The notes beneath the pieces are model-generated. The model was not told the origin of the DNA. It saw only the letters and a list, made by a program, of their open reading frames with translations, and searched no databases. A program made the position numbers and the translations under genes. Shown piece by piece: positions 31,322 to 41,700 of a DNA stretch of 64,000 bases. Within the stretch, counting starts at the first letter, position 1, and each line of letters starts with the position of its first letter. Origin of the DNA: Nitrosomonas eutropha. Its GTDB lineage: Bacteria > Pseudomonadota > Gammaproteobacteria > Burkholderiales > Nitrosomonadaceae. The DNA lies in NCBI RefSeq assembly GCF_003201195.1, contig NZ_QICQ01000006.1, forward strand, positions 1 to 64,000, given 5' to 3'.

Positions 31322-31812
31322 CGATTTTCGACTACATTGTTATCGGAATCATATCTTTCTCAGCTTTATTGAGTGTCACGCGCGGACTGGTACATGAAAT
31401 CGTATCCCTTCTTGCCTGGATAATTGCCTTCTTTGTTGCCAGTCGTTATTCAATAAATGCCGCCCCCTTGTTATCAGACTGGATCGTGAATGAATCCATT
31501 CGCATGTTGACAGCTTTCAGTGTGATGTTTTTTGTTGTTCTTCTGGTAACAATGCTCGCATCCAGGCTGCTATCTGTTCTGGTGAGGGGAGTAGGGCTGG
31601 GCCTGATAGACAGAATGCTGGGCGCGCTGTTCGGAATCGTGCGTGGATTGGTGATCATATTGTTTCTGATAACAGCAGCCGGCTTTACTCCACTTCCACA
31701 ACAACCCTTCTGGCAGCAGGCGGTATTGAGTGAACCCCTGGAAATAATGGCGGCTGACGTAATCCCCTGGTTGCCCCAGGATTTCAGGAATCTTATTGGT
31801 TTTGCCAAGTAA
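31318..31812 (+). CDS. cvpA: CvpA family membrane protein
   Basis: The 164-residue protein has four predicted hydrophobic helices and the family features FDYIVIGIISFSALLSVTRG and LIDRMLGALFGIVRG. CvpA is an inner-membrane protein needed for colicin V production in E. coli and linked to envelope homeostasis. It is translationally coupled to the SPOR gene (ATGA overlap) and precedes purF, as is usual. Confidence 0.93.
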   Translation: MTIFDYIVIGIISFSALLSVTRGLVHEIVSLLAWIIAFFVASRYSINAAPLLSDWIVNESIRMLTAFSVMFFVVLLVTMLASRLLSVLVRGVGLGLIDRMLGALFGIVRGLVIILFLITAAGFTPLPQQPFWQQAVLSEPLEIMAADVIPWLPQDFRNLIGFAK

Positions 31813-31825
31813 TTTAAGTTCAGGC

Positions 31826-31856
31826 TTGACTATATTGAAATTTCGTATCTTGTAAT
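31826..31856 (+). promoter_or_regulatory. Possible promoter before purF
   Basis: TTGACT (31826-31831) and TGTAAT (31851-31856) are separated by 19 bases in the 106-base gap between cvpA and purF. Spacing is long, so the call is weak. Confidence 0.3.
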
Positions 31857-31918
31857 TAATACAGATATGAACTGCTAGTTTTACAGGTTTTTTAATCCAC
31901 TTTTTCAGCGAGCTCGCT

Positions 31919-33436
31919 ATGTGTGGAATTCTAGGTGTAGTAGCCCGTTCCCCCGCCAATCAGTTGCTCTATGATGGCCTGTTAATGCTGCAACATCGTG
32001 GCCAGGATGCTGCAGGTATTGTTACCGCGCAAGGTAATAGTTTTCATATGCACAAAAGGTTGGGTATGGTACGGGATGTGTTCCGCACCCGGAATATGCG
32101 TGCTCTGCCAGGGTATATGGGAATCGGGCATGTTCGCTATCCCACGACAGGGTCATCAAATTCTCCTGCGGAAGCACAGCCTTTTTATGTAAATTCCCCA
32201 TTTGGTATTGTGCTGGCGCATAACGGCAACCTGACCAATGCGGATGTACTTAATCAAGAGCTGTTTCTTGCAGATCGCCGCCACGTAAACACGCATTCTG
32301 ATTCGGAAGTGTTGCTGAATGTGCTGGCACATGAATTGCAGGAGCGCGCGACAGGTTACCAACTTGATCTGGCTGAAATTTTCTCGGCAGTTTCCGGTGT
32401 ACACGAGCGTTGTCAGGGTGCTTATGCAGTGATTGCAATGATTGCCGGTTATGGTTTGCTGGCTTTTCGCGATCCATGCGGGATCAGGCCGCTGGTATTC
32501 GGATCAGTGGAAACGAATGCTGGTACTGAATACATGATTGCTTCTGAAAGTGTGGCGCTGGATACACTGGGTTTTCGTCTGATCCGGGATGTTGCACCTG
32601 GAGAAGCTGTTTTTATTGATATGGAAGGGCATTTCTACAGCCATCAGTGTGCTGCTCACGCCAGTCTGAATCCCTGTATTTTTGAATATGTTTATCTGGC
32701 CCGTCCCGATTCAATGCTGGATAGCATCTCGGTTTATGAGACTCGTCTCAATATGGGCGTAAACCTGGCAGATAAAATCAGCACCTCCATGCGGCACCTG
32801 GATATTGATGTTGTAATACCGATTCCGGAATCCAGTCGTCCAAGTGCCATGCAGCTTGCCAATCGCCTCGGGATCAGCTTCAGGGAAGGATTTGTCAAAA
32901 ATCGCTATGTGGGCAGAACGTTTATTATGCCCGGGCAGCAGCAGCGCCGGAAATCGGTTCGGCAGAAATTAAATGCCATCGAAATTGAATTTCGCGGCAA
33001 GAACGTACTGCTGGTTGATGATTCTATTGTGCGTGGCACCACTAGCCGAGAGATTGTTCAGATGGCACGAGAAGCGGGAGCACTTAAAATATACTTTGCT
33101 TCGGCAGCGCCACCAGTACGTTTCCCTAACGTATACGGTATAGATATGCCGACTCGCCAGGAATTGATTGCAACAGATCGTACCGATGAGGAAATATGTC
33201 GTGAAATTGGTGCGGATTATCTGATCTATCAAAATCTGGATGCACTTAAGCAAGCGGTTGCCCAGGTCAATCCGCGCATCACGAATTTTGAAACCTCCTG
33301 TTTTGATGGGCATTACATAACAGGCAGTGTCACTCAGGAGTATCTTTACAGAATTGAATCACAGCGTAACAGTCTCGGGTTATCACAAGGGGAGCGCACT
33401 ACCCAACTTGATTTAACCCTGCTCCCAATGGATTAA
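31919..33436 (+). CDS. purF: PurF, amidophosphoribosyltransferase
   Basis: The 505-residue enzyme transfers glutamine-derived ammonia to PRPP, the first step of purine synthesis. The catalytic N-terminal Cys follows the start ([10 protein letters not shown]), the glutaminase domain spans the first ~240 residues, and the PRPP loop [14 protein letters not shown] lies near residue 365. It uses PRPP made by the prs product. Confidence 0.98.
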   Translation: MCGILGVVARSPANQLLYDGLLMLQHRGQDAAGIVTAQGNSFHMHKRLGMVRDVFRTRNMRALPGYMGIGHVRYPTTGSSNSPAEAQPFYVNSPFGIVLAHNGNLTNADVLNQELFLADRRHVNTHSDSEVLLNVLAHELQERATGYQLDLAEIFSAVSGVHERCQGAYAVIAMIAGYGLLAFRDPCGIRPLVFGSVETNAGTEYMIASESVALDTLGFRLIRDVAPGEAVFIDMEGHFYSHQCAAHASLNPCIFEYVYLARPDSMLDSISVYETRLNMGVNLADKISTSMRHLDIDVVIPIPESSRPSAMQLANRLGISFREGFVKNRYVGRTFIMPGQQQRRKSVRQKLNAIEIEFRGKNVLLVDDSIVRGTTSREIVQMAREAGALKIYFASAAPPVRFPNVYGIDMPTRQELIATDRTDEEICREIGADYLIYQNLDALKQAVAQVNPRITNFETSCFDGHYITGSVTQEYLYRIESQRNSLGLSQGERTTQLDLTLLPMD

Positions 33437-33452
33437 CCATATAGAAACGATC

Positions 33453-34628
33453 ATGACAAATGAATTAGATCTCCAAACGCTGGCTATTCATACCGGCGTC
33501 CATCGCAGTCAGTTTAACGAACATTCAGAATCACTCTATCTGACTTCAAGTTTTGTGTTTGACAGTGCAGCCCAGGCTGCTGCACGGTTCTCAGGGCAAG
33601 AACCCGGTAATATCTATTCGCGCTTTACTAACCCGACAGTAACTGCCATGCAGGAACGCCTAGCTGTGCTGGAAGGGGCGGAAGCCTGTATCGCAACTGC
33701 TACTGGTATGGCAGCAATTACGACCTGCGTCATGGGACTACTTTCAGCTGGTGATCATATCGTTGCCTCACGCAGCCTGTTTGGATCTACTGTTGGCTTG
33801 TTCAACAATATCCTCAGCCGTTTCAATATCGAAACTACCTTTGTTTCTGCAACCGATCCGAGTGAATGGCAGGCAGCAGCCAAACCAAACACCAAACTGT
33901 TTTTTATGGAAACTCCCTCCAATCCACTCACGGAAATCTCCGATATCGCTGCATTGGCAGACATTGCCAAACGGATTGGGGTGTGGCTAGCGGTTGACAA
34001 CAGTTTTTGTACCCCGGTTGTGCAACAACCACTGAAGCTGGGTGCAGATCTGGTCATTCACTCAGCAACAAAATATCTGGACGGGCAGGGCAGAATCCTG
34101 GGAGGGGCAATACTGGGTAAACGTGATTTGCTGATGGATAGCGGTATATTCGGTTTCTTGCGAACAGCCGGCCCGGCGCTAAGCGCATTCAATGCCTGGA
34201 TTATTCTGAAAGGACTTGAAACATTAAGTGTACGGGTAAAAGCACACTCTGATCATGCACTGGAAGTCGCGCGCTGGCTGGAAGCACATCCTAATGTAGC
34301 ACGTGTGTTTTACCCGGGTCTGCCGTCTCATCCGCAGCATACACTTGCGATGCGCCAGCAGAAAACCGGTGGCAGCATTGTGTCATTCGAGGCAAAAGGC
34401 GGCAAAGAGGCTGCCTGGCGTATTGTAGATGCTGCTCAGCTCATGTCGATTACTGCCAATCTTGGCGATACCAAAAGTACACTGACTCATCCTGCCACTA
34501 CAACGCATGGGCGTATCAGCCAGGAGGCGCGCGCAGCTGCCGGCGTCAGCGATGGTCTGTTACGTATTGCGGTTGGCCTGGAGTCACCGGAAGACATCAA
34601 GGCAGATCTCGCTCGAGGATTGCAGTAG
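33453..34628 (+). CDS. metZ: MetZ, O-succinylhomoserine sulfhydrylase
   Basis: The 391-residue PLP enzyme makes homocysteine directly from O-succinylhomoserine and sulfide. It belongs to the Cys/Met metabolism family; the PLP lysine is in HSATKYLDGQGR near residue 205 and the PLP ring site in ATATGMAAI. The purF-metZ order identifies it among its paralogues (MetB, MetY). It starts 16 bases after purF. Confidence 0.94.
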   Translation: MTNELDLQTLAIHTGVHRSQFNEHSESLYLTSSFVFDSAAQAAARFSGQEPGNIYSRFTNPTVTAMQERLAVLEGAEACIATATGMAAITTCVMGLLSAGDHIVASRSLFGSTVGLFNNILSRFNIETTFVSATDPSEWQAAAKPNTKLFFMETPSNPLTEISDIAALADIAKRIGVWLAVDNSFCTPVVQQPLKLGADLVIHSATKYLDGQGRILGGAILGKRDLLMDSGIFGFLRTAGPALSAFNAWIILKGLETLSVRVKAHSDHALEVARWLEAHPNVARVFYPGLPSHPQHTLAMRQQKTGGSIVSFEAKGGKEAAWRIVDAAQLMSITANLGDTKSTLTHPATTTHGRISQEARAAAGVSDGLLRIAVGLESPEDIKADLARGLQ

Positions 34629-34668
34629 ACTCGTAATTTATTACAACTGGCACACACTATTCTTCTTG

Positions 34669-34709
34669 AAACCGGATACGACTAGCAATAAATTTTGCTA
34701 CCGGTTTTC
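34669..34709 (+). terminator. Terminator after metZ
   Basis: An outer stem AAACCGG/CCGGTTT encloses an inner stem TAGCAA/TTGCTA with a 6-base loop; a left-side bulge ATACGAC separates them. The structure ends in TTTT and lies 41 bases after the metZ stop, which would close the folC-to-metZ run. Confidence 0.6.
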
Positions 34710-34747
34710 ACTCACTACTACTGTGATACCTCCAAAATCTTGCCATC

Positions 34748-36259
34748 ATGATTAATGATTATCTTGAAAGGATACTGACCGCGCATGTCTATGACGTTGC
34801 GGTTGAAACCCGGCTGGATCCGGCGCCATCATTATCTGCCCGTATTCATAACCGTGTGCTGCTCAAAAGAGAGGATATGCAGCAGGTTTTTTCCTTCAAG
34901 CTGCGTGGTGCCTATAATAAAATGGCTAGATTGCATTCTGGTGTATTGCAGCAAGGCGTGGTCGCTGCCTCAGCGGGAAATCATGCGCAAGGTGTAGCAC
35001 TGGCAGCGCAAAAGCTGGGCTGCTCAGCCACGATCGTTATGCCAACCACCACGCCGCAGATCAAGATCAATGCAGTAATGGCGATGGGTGCTGCAGTACT
35101 GCTGCAGGGGGATTCCTATAATGATGCCTACGAATATGCGCTGAATCTTGCCAGGGAAAAGGGGGTTGAATTCATTCATCCTTACGATGATCCGGATGTG
35201 ATCGCCGGGCAGGGTACGATTGCTATGGAAATTTTGCGTCAGCATCCCGGGAAAATCCATGCAATTTTTATCCCGATTGGTGGGGGAGGGTTGATTTCCG
35301 GCATTGCTGCGTATGTGAAAAGACTTCGCCCGGATATCCGGATAATCGGAGTTGAGCCAACAGATTCAAATGCCATGTATCGTTCTCTGCAGGCAGGTTA
35401 TTGTGTTGAGCTCTCGCAAGTGGGTTTATTTGCGGATGGTGTGGCTGTTCGTCAGGTGGGACAGGAAACTTTCCGGCTGTGTCGTGAGCTGGTGGATGAC
35501 ATCCTGCTAGTAGATTCGGACGCCATTTGTGCTGCAATCAAGGATATATTTGAGGACACGCGCTCCATTGTAGAACCTTCCGGTGCGCTTTCGGTTGCCG
35601 GGCTAAAGGTGTATGCGAAACAAAATAACTTGCTGCACGAAACCCTGATTGCAATCGCATCAGGAGCAAACATGAATTTTGACCGACTGCGCCACGTTTC
35701 TGAACGGGCTGAACTGGGTGAACAGCGTGAAGCAATCCTTGCAGTGACGATTCCTGAAAAGCCTGGTAGCTTTAAACAGTTTTGTAATCTGGTGGGCGCC
35801 CGCAACATCACGGAATTTAACTATCGCTATGCGGATCCTCAAAAGGCACATGTCTTTGTGGGTATATCAGTCCGTAATCGCGAAGAAGCATTGAATCTGA
35901 TCCAGATCCTGCATGCAAATAATTTGCGTGCAGAAGATATGACTGACAACGAGATGGCGAAGCTGCATATCCGCCACATGGTGGGTGGGCATTCCAGGGA
36001 AGTCAGTCATGAAGTTCTGTATCGATTTGAATTTCCAGATCGTCCGGGAGCACTCATGAATTTTCTGAACAAAATGAGTGATCGCTGGAATATCAGTTTG
36101 TTTCATTATCGTAATCATGGCGCTGATTTCGGCCGTGTCCTGATCGGAATACAAGTTCTCCCACAGGACAAAGATGAATTTATGCACTTCCTGGATGATC
36201 TGGGTTATGAATTTGATGATGAAAGCAATAATCCTGCCTATCAGTTTTTCCTTGCCTGA
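34748..36259 (+). CDS. ilvA: IlvA, biosynthetic threonine ammonia-lyase
   Basis: The 503-residue PLP enzyme deaminates threonine to 2-oxobutyrate for isoleucine synthesis. The PLP lysine lies in VFSFKLRGAYNKMA near residue 54; GGGGLISGIAAYVKRL is the phosphate loop. The C-terminal part (from about 325) carries two ACT-like regulatory domains, REAILAVTIPEKPGSFKQF and YRFEFPDRPGALMNFL, as in the isoleucine-inhibited long form. Confidence 0.97.
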   Translation: MINDYLERILTAHVYDVAVETRLDPAPSLSARIHNRVLLKREDMQQVFSFKLRGAYNKMARLHSGVLQQGVVAASAGNHAQGVALAAQKLGCSATIVMPTTTPQIKINAVMAMGAAVLLQGDSYNDAYEYALNLAREKGVEFIHPYDDPDVIAGQGTIAMEILRQHPGKIHAIFIPIGGGGLISGIAAYVKRLRPDIRIIGVEPTDSNAMYRSLQAGYCVELSQVGLFADGVAVRQVGQETFRLCRELVDDILLVDSDAICAAIKDIFEDTRSIVEPSGALSVAGLKVYAKQNNLLHETLIAIASGANMNFDRLRHVSERAELGEQREAILAVTIPEKPGSFKQFCNLVGARNITEFNYRYADPQKAHVFVGISVRNREEALNLIQILHANNLRAEDMTDNEMAKLHIRHMVGGHSREVSHEVLYRFEFPDRPGALMNFLNKMSDRWNISLFHYRNHGADFGRVLIGIQVLPQDKDEFMHFLDDLGYEFDDESNNPAYQFFLA

Positions 36260-36594
36260 TTTTCTGCCTGCATCTCCTCCTCGTTTACGAGCTTCCTGTT
36301 CATGGCAATAGTATCTTTAAATGTGATTGGACTAATACCGCCCCGTATCGGGTGTTGGTGCTTGTCCGCAATCATTGAAGCACCTCACAACTTTAATCGT
36401 TAAAAAATTCTGGTTCAAAACGCTGATAAAGAAGGTTTTTACAAATTTCTTCTGATTTTTGTACCTGGAAGACAGCGACTATCCTATTACACTGGAATTA
36501 TGTCATCATAATATTGGCTTTTCAGAATGTGCTGAAATACCAATAAGGGCGATTTTGACAGAAGTTTTACCAGAGTAAGGTCTATTACCGGCAT
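36260..36594. other. 335-base intergenic region between ilvA and pilJ-like gene
   Basis: No gene is supported. A 7-base inverted repeat GGTGCTT/AAGCACC (36357-36384) could be a weak hairpin after ilvA. A TTGACA at 36555-36560 has no acceptable -10 partner. The region should hold the promoter of the pilJ-chpA pair but I cannot place it. Confidence 0.4.
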
Positions 36595-38655
36595 ATGACA
36601 GGTTGTAACAACCCCAACGATATGACTGTACTGCTTCCTATAACCAGATATCTGCAGATATTTCGCCGATCGTGGCTCCCAGGAGCTCTATCCGTTCTGT
36701 TTCTGTTGATTGCTTTGATTATGCTGCGTGTTGATACTCAGCAAGCGCGCAACCATACCGCTTCACTTGAAGTTATCGGGCGTATTCATACCAGCATCCA
36801 GCATCTGGTCATTATTTCCCGGGAAGCGTTGCGTGGAAATGAGCAGGCATTTGTTCAACTGCGCAATAACCTCGATCAGCTGAATCATTATTCAACCCTG
36901 TTGCAATACGGGGGAGAGTATCAGCGAGAAACTATTCCCGCCGTAGCAGAACTGCTTTCTGTAGACTTATTTAAATCCTTTCAGAACACATTGCGTACAA
37001 AGGAAAATCAGGCTCGCCAAATTCTGGAAAGTCGGGAAGTACTAATTAATCTGGCAGAAATTTTAAAACGGGTTGATCTGGTCAATAACAGCTTGCAAAA
37101 GAAGCTGCAGGATTTTTCAGCCGAGCTGGCGCAGTCAGGGCATGCATCCAGCCAGGCAGTCGCGGTCGAAACTGTAAAAATTCTTGTTCAGTTTATTACC
37201 AGTAGTGTCAGCTCTGTGATACAGGGCGGATTTCAGGTATCTGGCACAACAGATCAATTACCGGGAGATTCCGAACAGATCACCGGGATGATCCAGACTT
37301 TAATAAAAGGCCGGGACTGGTTGTATTCAACCGTTCTGGGCAATCAACTTCCCTCCGAAACGTTGTCTGAGATTCGTATCCAGTTTAATGCACTGGAAGA
37401 TTTGTTGCGTGTTGCCCAGAAATTGACACCGGAAGCGACCGGAGCCTGGCATGCAATGCATGAGACATTTTCAGCCAGTGATAGATTATCGACACTGGTA
37501 GGTCAGATTGAACAGGCAATCATCGAGCACAATAGTAGCGAAGGTACATCCATTACGGTGCTGTTTTATCTGGCTGTAATATTAACCATTTTAAGTGGTC
37601 TGGTATTCATCCAGATGTTTTCTACCAGTTTGCGCAAGCGAATCCATCAGGGTGAACAAGATGTTGAAACCACGCAGAAGGCGATACTGCACCTGCTCGA
37701 TGAAATGGAGATACCGGCAGGAGGGGATCTGACTGCCCGCATGTCCGTCACCGAAAATATTACCGGCACAATTGCCGATTCAATCAACTTGACGATTGAG
37801 GCGTTGCAGGAGCTGGTTAAAAAGGTAAATCACGCCAGCGCTCAGGTGATTGATGCCTCTCATCAGGCAGAACAAATTTCATCAGATTTACTGGCCGCGA
37901 CACAGGAACAGGCACATAAAATTGAAGATGCAACGGTTGCTGTCCTGGGAGTTGCTGAATCACTGGAAGCAGTATCCGATTCAGCGGAAGAATGTGCCAA
38001 TGTTGCCAAACAAACCCTGCATGCGGCAGAAAATGGTGCCAATGCCGTACAGGACGCCATGGCCGGCATGAATGAAATCCGGGTCTACATCCAGGAAACT
38101 TCCAAACGTATTAAGCGTTTAGGAGAGAGTTCACAAGAAATTGGTGAAATTGTTACTCTGATTTCGGATATCACCGAGCAAACCAACATCCTGGCATTGA
38201 ATGCCTCCATTCAGGCAACAACGGCAGGTGAAGCTGGCAAGGGATTTTCTGTTATCGCTCAGGAAATACAGCGTCTGGCCGAGCATTCCGCCGAAGCGAC
38301 TCGACAGATCAGTACGCTCATCCGCAACATCCGGGGAGATGCGCAAGACACTATCATTGCAATGGAGCGCAGTACAGCAAGTGTGGTTGAGGGTACAAGG
38401 CGTGCCAATACTACAGGAAGCGCCCTGGAAGAAATCGAAACAATCTCTAAACGCCTGGCGCAACTGGTCATCAGAATTACCGAAGCTACGCGCAAACAAA
38501 CCCGTGTTTCCAACAAGGTGGTCAAAAATATGGAAGATATCTTATCTATCACCCAGCAAACCACCCGAGGCACTCAGCAGAATGCTGACTCTATCAGGCA
38601 GATCGCAGAGCACGTTACAGACTTGAAGTCATCAGTTGCCAATTTCAAGGTATGA
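36595..38655 (+). CDS. PilJ-like methyl-accepting chemoreceptor
   Basis: This 686-residue inner-membrane receptor has a first membrane helix near residues 27-46, a long helical periplasmic region, a second helix near 318-342 (ITVLFYLAVILTILSGLVFI), HAMP-like segment and a cytoplasmic coiled coil. The tip ([21 protein letters not shown]) is the PilJ variant rather than the flagellar one. It ends at SVANFKV with no CheR-tether pentapeptide. The neighbouring ChpA kinase supports a role in type IV pilus control or a related surface-sensing pathway. Confidence 0.9.
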   Translation: MTGCNNPNDMTVLLPITRYLQIFRRSWLPGALSVLFLLIALIMLRVDTQQARNHTASLEVIGRIHTSIQHLVIISREALRGNEQAFVQLRNNLDQLNHYSTLLQYGGEYQRETIPAVAELLSVDLFKSFQNTLRTKENQARQILESREVLINLAEILKRVDLVNNSLQKKLQDFSAELAQSGHASSQAVAVETVKILVQFITSSVSSVIQGGFQVSGTTDQLPGDSEQITGMIQTLIKGRDWLYSTVLGNQLPSETLSEIRIQFNALEDLLRVAQKLTPEATGAWHAMHETFSASDRLSTLVGQIEQAIIEHNSSEGTSITVLFYLAVILTILSGLVFIQMFSTSLRKRIHQGEQDVETTQKAILHLLDEMEIPAGGDLTARMSVTENITGTIADSINLTIEALQELVKKVNHASAQVIDASHQAEQISSDLLAATQEQAHKIEDATVAVLGVAESLEAVSDSAEECANVAKQTLHAAENGANAVQDAMAGMNEIRVYIQETSKRIKRLGESSQEIGEIVTLISDITEQTNILALNASIQATTAGEAGKGFSVIAQEIQRLAEHSAEATRQISTLIRNIRGDAQDTIIAMERSTASVVEGTRRANTTGSALEEIETISKRLAQLVIRITEATRKQTRVSNKVVKNMEDILSITQQTTRGTQQNADSIRQIAEHVTDLKSSVANFKV

Positions 38656-38731
38656 CAGCTCTGTGCAAAGCTGCCATCTGCAGCAAACCAAAGCCATCCA
38701 CTATCAATTTTGGGATTAATAGGGCCGCATC

Positions 38732-41700
38732 ATGAATACTGATACTAGGATAAATATCTCATCTGTTATGGGGATCAGAGAAGCCATTGAGCAGATTTTT
38801 ACCTTGATCCACCGCCACTTTGATTCTTATGCCACGGATACGGATGACACCAGGCAGATTGAAGAATGCCGGTATTACATGCATCAACTGAATGGCATGC
38901 TTGAGATGCTGGAGCTGAGTGGGGTGGCGTTTGTCGGGATCAGTGTGGAAGAGCTGCTAGCAGCTTTACAGGAACGGAGGATTGAACCGGACGCGCAGAC
39001 TTTGGTTGTTGTCCGGCAGGCTATCCGCTCCATTTACCGTTACCTGGATGCGCTGATAGATGGTGAGGTGGACAATCCGGTCAAGCTTTTTCCGGTCTAC
39101 CGCAAGATCATGCAAGTGCAGGGGCTGGAAGAAATCTCTGAAAGTGATTTGTTTTTCCCGGACATACGTGAATCGTTACCCCTACAACCTGTAGAGCTGG
39201 ATCTGGATGATACTTCCCGGCAAGAGACAGCCAAACAGGCGCGTGCGCAATTCCAGTCGGGATTGCTAAGCTGGCTGAAAAATGCTGATGACAAGCAGAG
39301 TCTGCAGAAAATGATTGAAGCGGTACGATCAATCGAGAAACTGCCGGCTGCTATTGAACAGCGGAAATTTTGGTGGATCTCTTCCGGATTCCTGGATAGC
39401 CTGCTTCATCAGGAGCAGGTCGTTGACAAGTCGGTGCGCAGATTGTGCGGGAAGATCGAGCAGGAAATCCGGCATCTGAACAAGGAATCACACGTTGTCG
39501 CTGCCCGGTTGACAAGAGAGTTGCTTTACCGGATCGCACGCAGCCAGCCAGTGAGTGAACGCCTCCAGGAAATCAGTCGTGTCTATGACTGGCAGATTCC
39601 CTTGTCCACGATTGATAATCAGGAGCATCTTGACGAATCCATCATGGATGAAGAGGCAACTGCTTCGGATCTGCAGAGCATGCGTGTTCTGCTGGAAGAC
39701 ATCAATGATCAGTGGCGCAAGTTCAATGCAGAAGATCAGGAAAATATTTCATCCTTGCTGGCGTTAACTGAACAGTTAAAAGTCCTGATTTCCAGGGTAA
39801 GTTGTCCTCCGCTGGAGAAACTGGCAGGCGTCATTCATGGTGTCTTGTCCTATTTGCGAATCCGCCCACAGAGCATGAATGAGGGAATTGCACTGGATAT
39901 TGCCTCATCCCTGCTACTGACAGAAAATGCCATCGATAATTTTCATCGTTTGTCGCCGGAATTTCCGTCACAGGTCGATGCACTTGCCACCCGTATACGT
40001 GCAGTTACGACCGGCAAGGGAGAGGATATCGATTTACCTGATTTGCCCAATCCGGATCAGGCAGGCCATCTCACCCAGGAGAAAAAATTGTTCAAACAGG
40101 TGGCGCAGGAAGTGCTCGCCAACCTGGCGCAAGTTGAAGATATCCTGGATCGTTTCTTTTTTGAACCGGAAATACGCAACGATCTGCCGCTTTTGCCTGA
40201 ATTGTTCAACCAAATCAGCGGTGTATTGAATGTGCTTGAACTTGATCAAGCCAGTACAGTGCTGGATTCATGTCGGGCTCTCACGGAAAAACTGACAGCA
40301 TCTGATCACCTGATAGATCAAGCTGAGCAGATGTTGTTGGCCGATGCGCTGAGCAGTCTTGGTTTTTACATTGAAGCACTCAGGAATTCCCAGTCGGATG
40401 CTGAGGAAATTCTTGCAACGATAATGCAACGGCTTGGCCAGAAGCCTGCCGGGCTAGGTTTATCAACAGATATTCGGGAAATCCCTATTGATTTCGCTGT
40501 GGCTGCTGATCGTTTATTTGAAAGTGATCCGGAGCAGCTGATTGATCCCGAGTTATTGGCAGTCTTTCTTGATGAATCCAGTGATGTACTGGCAAGCATT
40601 GCTGATCATTTAGAGTCGTGTTATGCCAATTACGCGAATCAGGACGCCCTGACAACTATCCGACGCGATTTCCATACGCTCAAAGGTAGTGGTCGCATGG
40701 TAAAGCTGGAAGCGCTGAGTGAAGTGGCATGGCGTATTGAGCAGCTTATGAACCGCTGGCTGAGTGAGCAGAAACCGGCAACCAGCATACTTCTGGATTT
40801 GCTGGCAGAAAGTCACAGGCAGTTTAGCAACTGGTGCGCCAGCCTGAGAAAGGATGGCGCGGTAGAGATCAAGGCTGAATACCTGCTTGATCAGATCAGA
40901 GCGCTGATGTATGGCACGGACGAACAGCCGGATATTGCGGCTACATCACTTGCACCCGAGGTGTTCGAGCAGGCTCCGGAGATTGAACCACTGCCAACAA
41001 TCACCGATGCACTATCTGACATAAAAACCGGAGCAGAAACGGCAATAAGAATTGGCGATAGCGAGGTGCCGGCAGATCTCTTCAGAATTTTCATCAATGA
41101 AGCCAGTACTCATGTTGCTACTCTCAAACAGGCATTTAATCTGCCCGGGGATGATGCCATTTTATCGGTTACACATGAATCCATGCTGGCAGCTCATACG
41201 CTTGCCAGTACATCACGCGCACTGGAATTGGGTTTCATCGCACAGATCGGACAAGCGCTGGAGCGCTGGTTTAACCGGCTGCTGACGACTTCAAACATGC
41301 CCGGACAGCAAGCATTATCGTACATGACAACTGCGGTCAACTTGCTGGATGATATGCTGGCCACAATTCGGGAACATCAATTTCCTTCGGCGGAAACTGT
41401 GCAGGCCAGCGCAGAAATCACACATGAATTGATGCGCCTTCTGGAAGAAGCTCCTGCTATACAAGCAACAGAAACAGAGCAGATGGTGGAAATGGAGGAG
41501 ATGGCGCCACTCGAATTGGCAGTGGACGAAGTGCTGGAGGAAGATTCATCTGCTTCAATGTCAGAGACTGAGATTTCGTTGCCGGTTTCATCACTTCAGC
41601 AGGTGAAAGATGCGTTTGCCGACCTGGATCAGGAATTGCTGGAAGTATTTCTTGAAGAAGCACAAGAACTGCAATCCGAGATTGGCACAAATCTGCGGAT

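Noticed and set aside
36555..36560. TTGACA as -35 box for the pilJ-like gene
   Set aside because: No acceptable -10 sequence 16-19 bases downstream.
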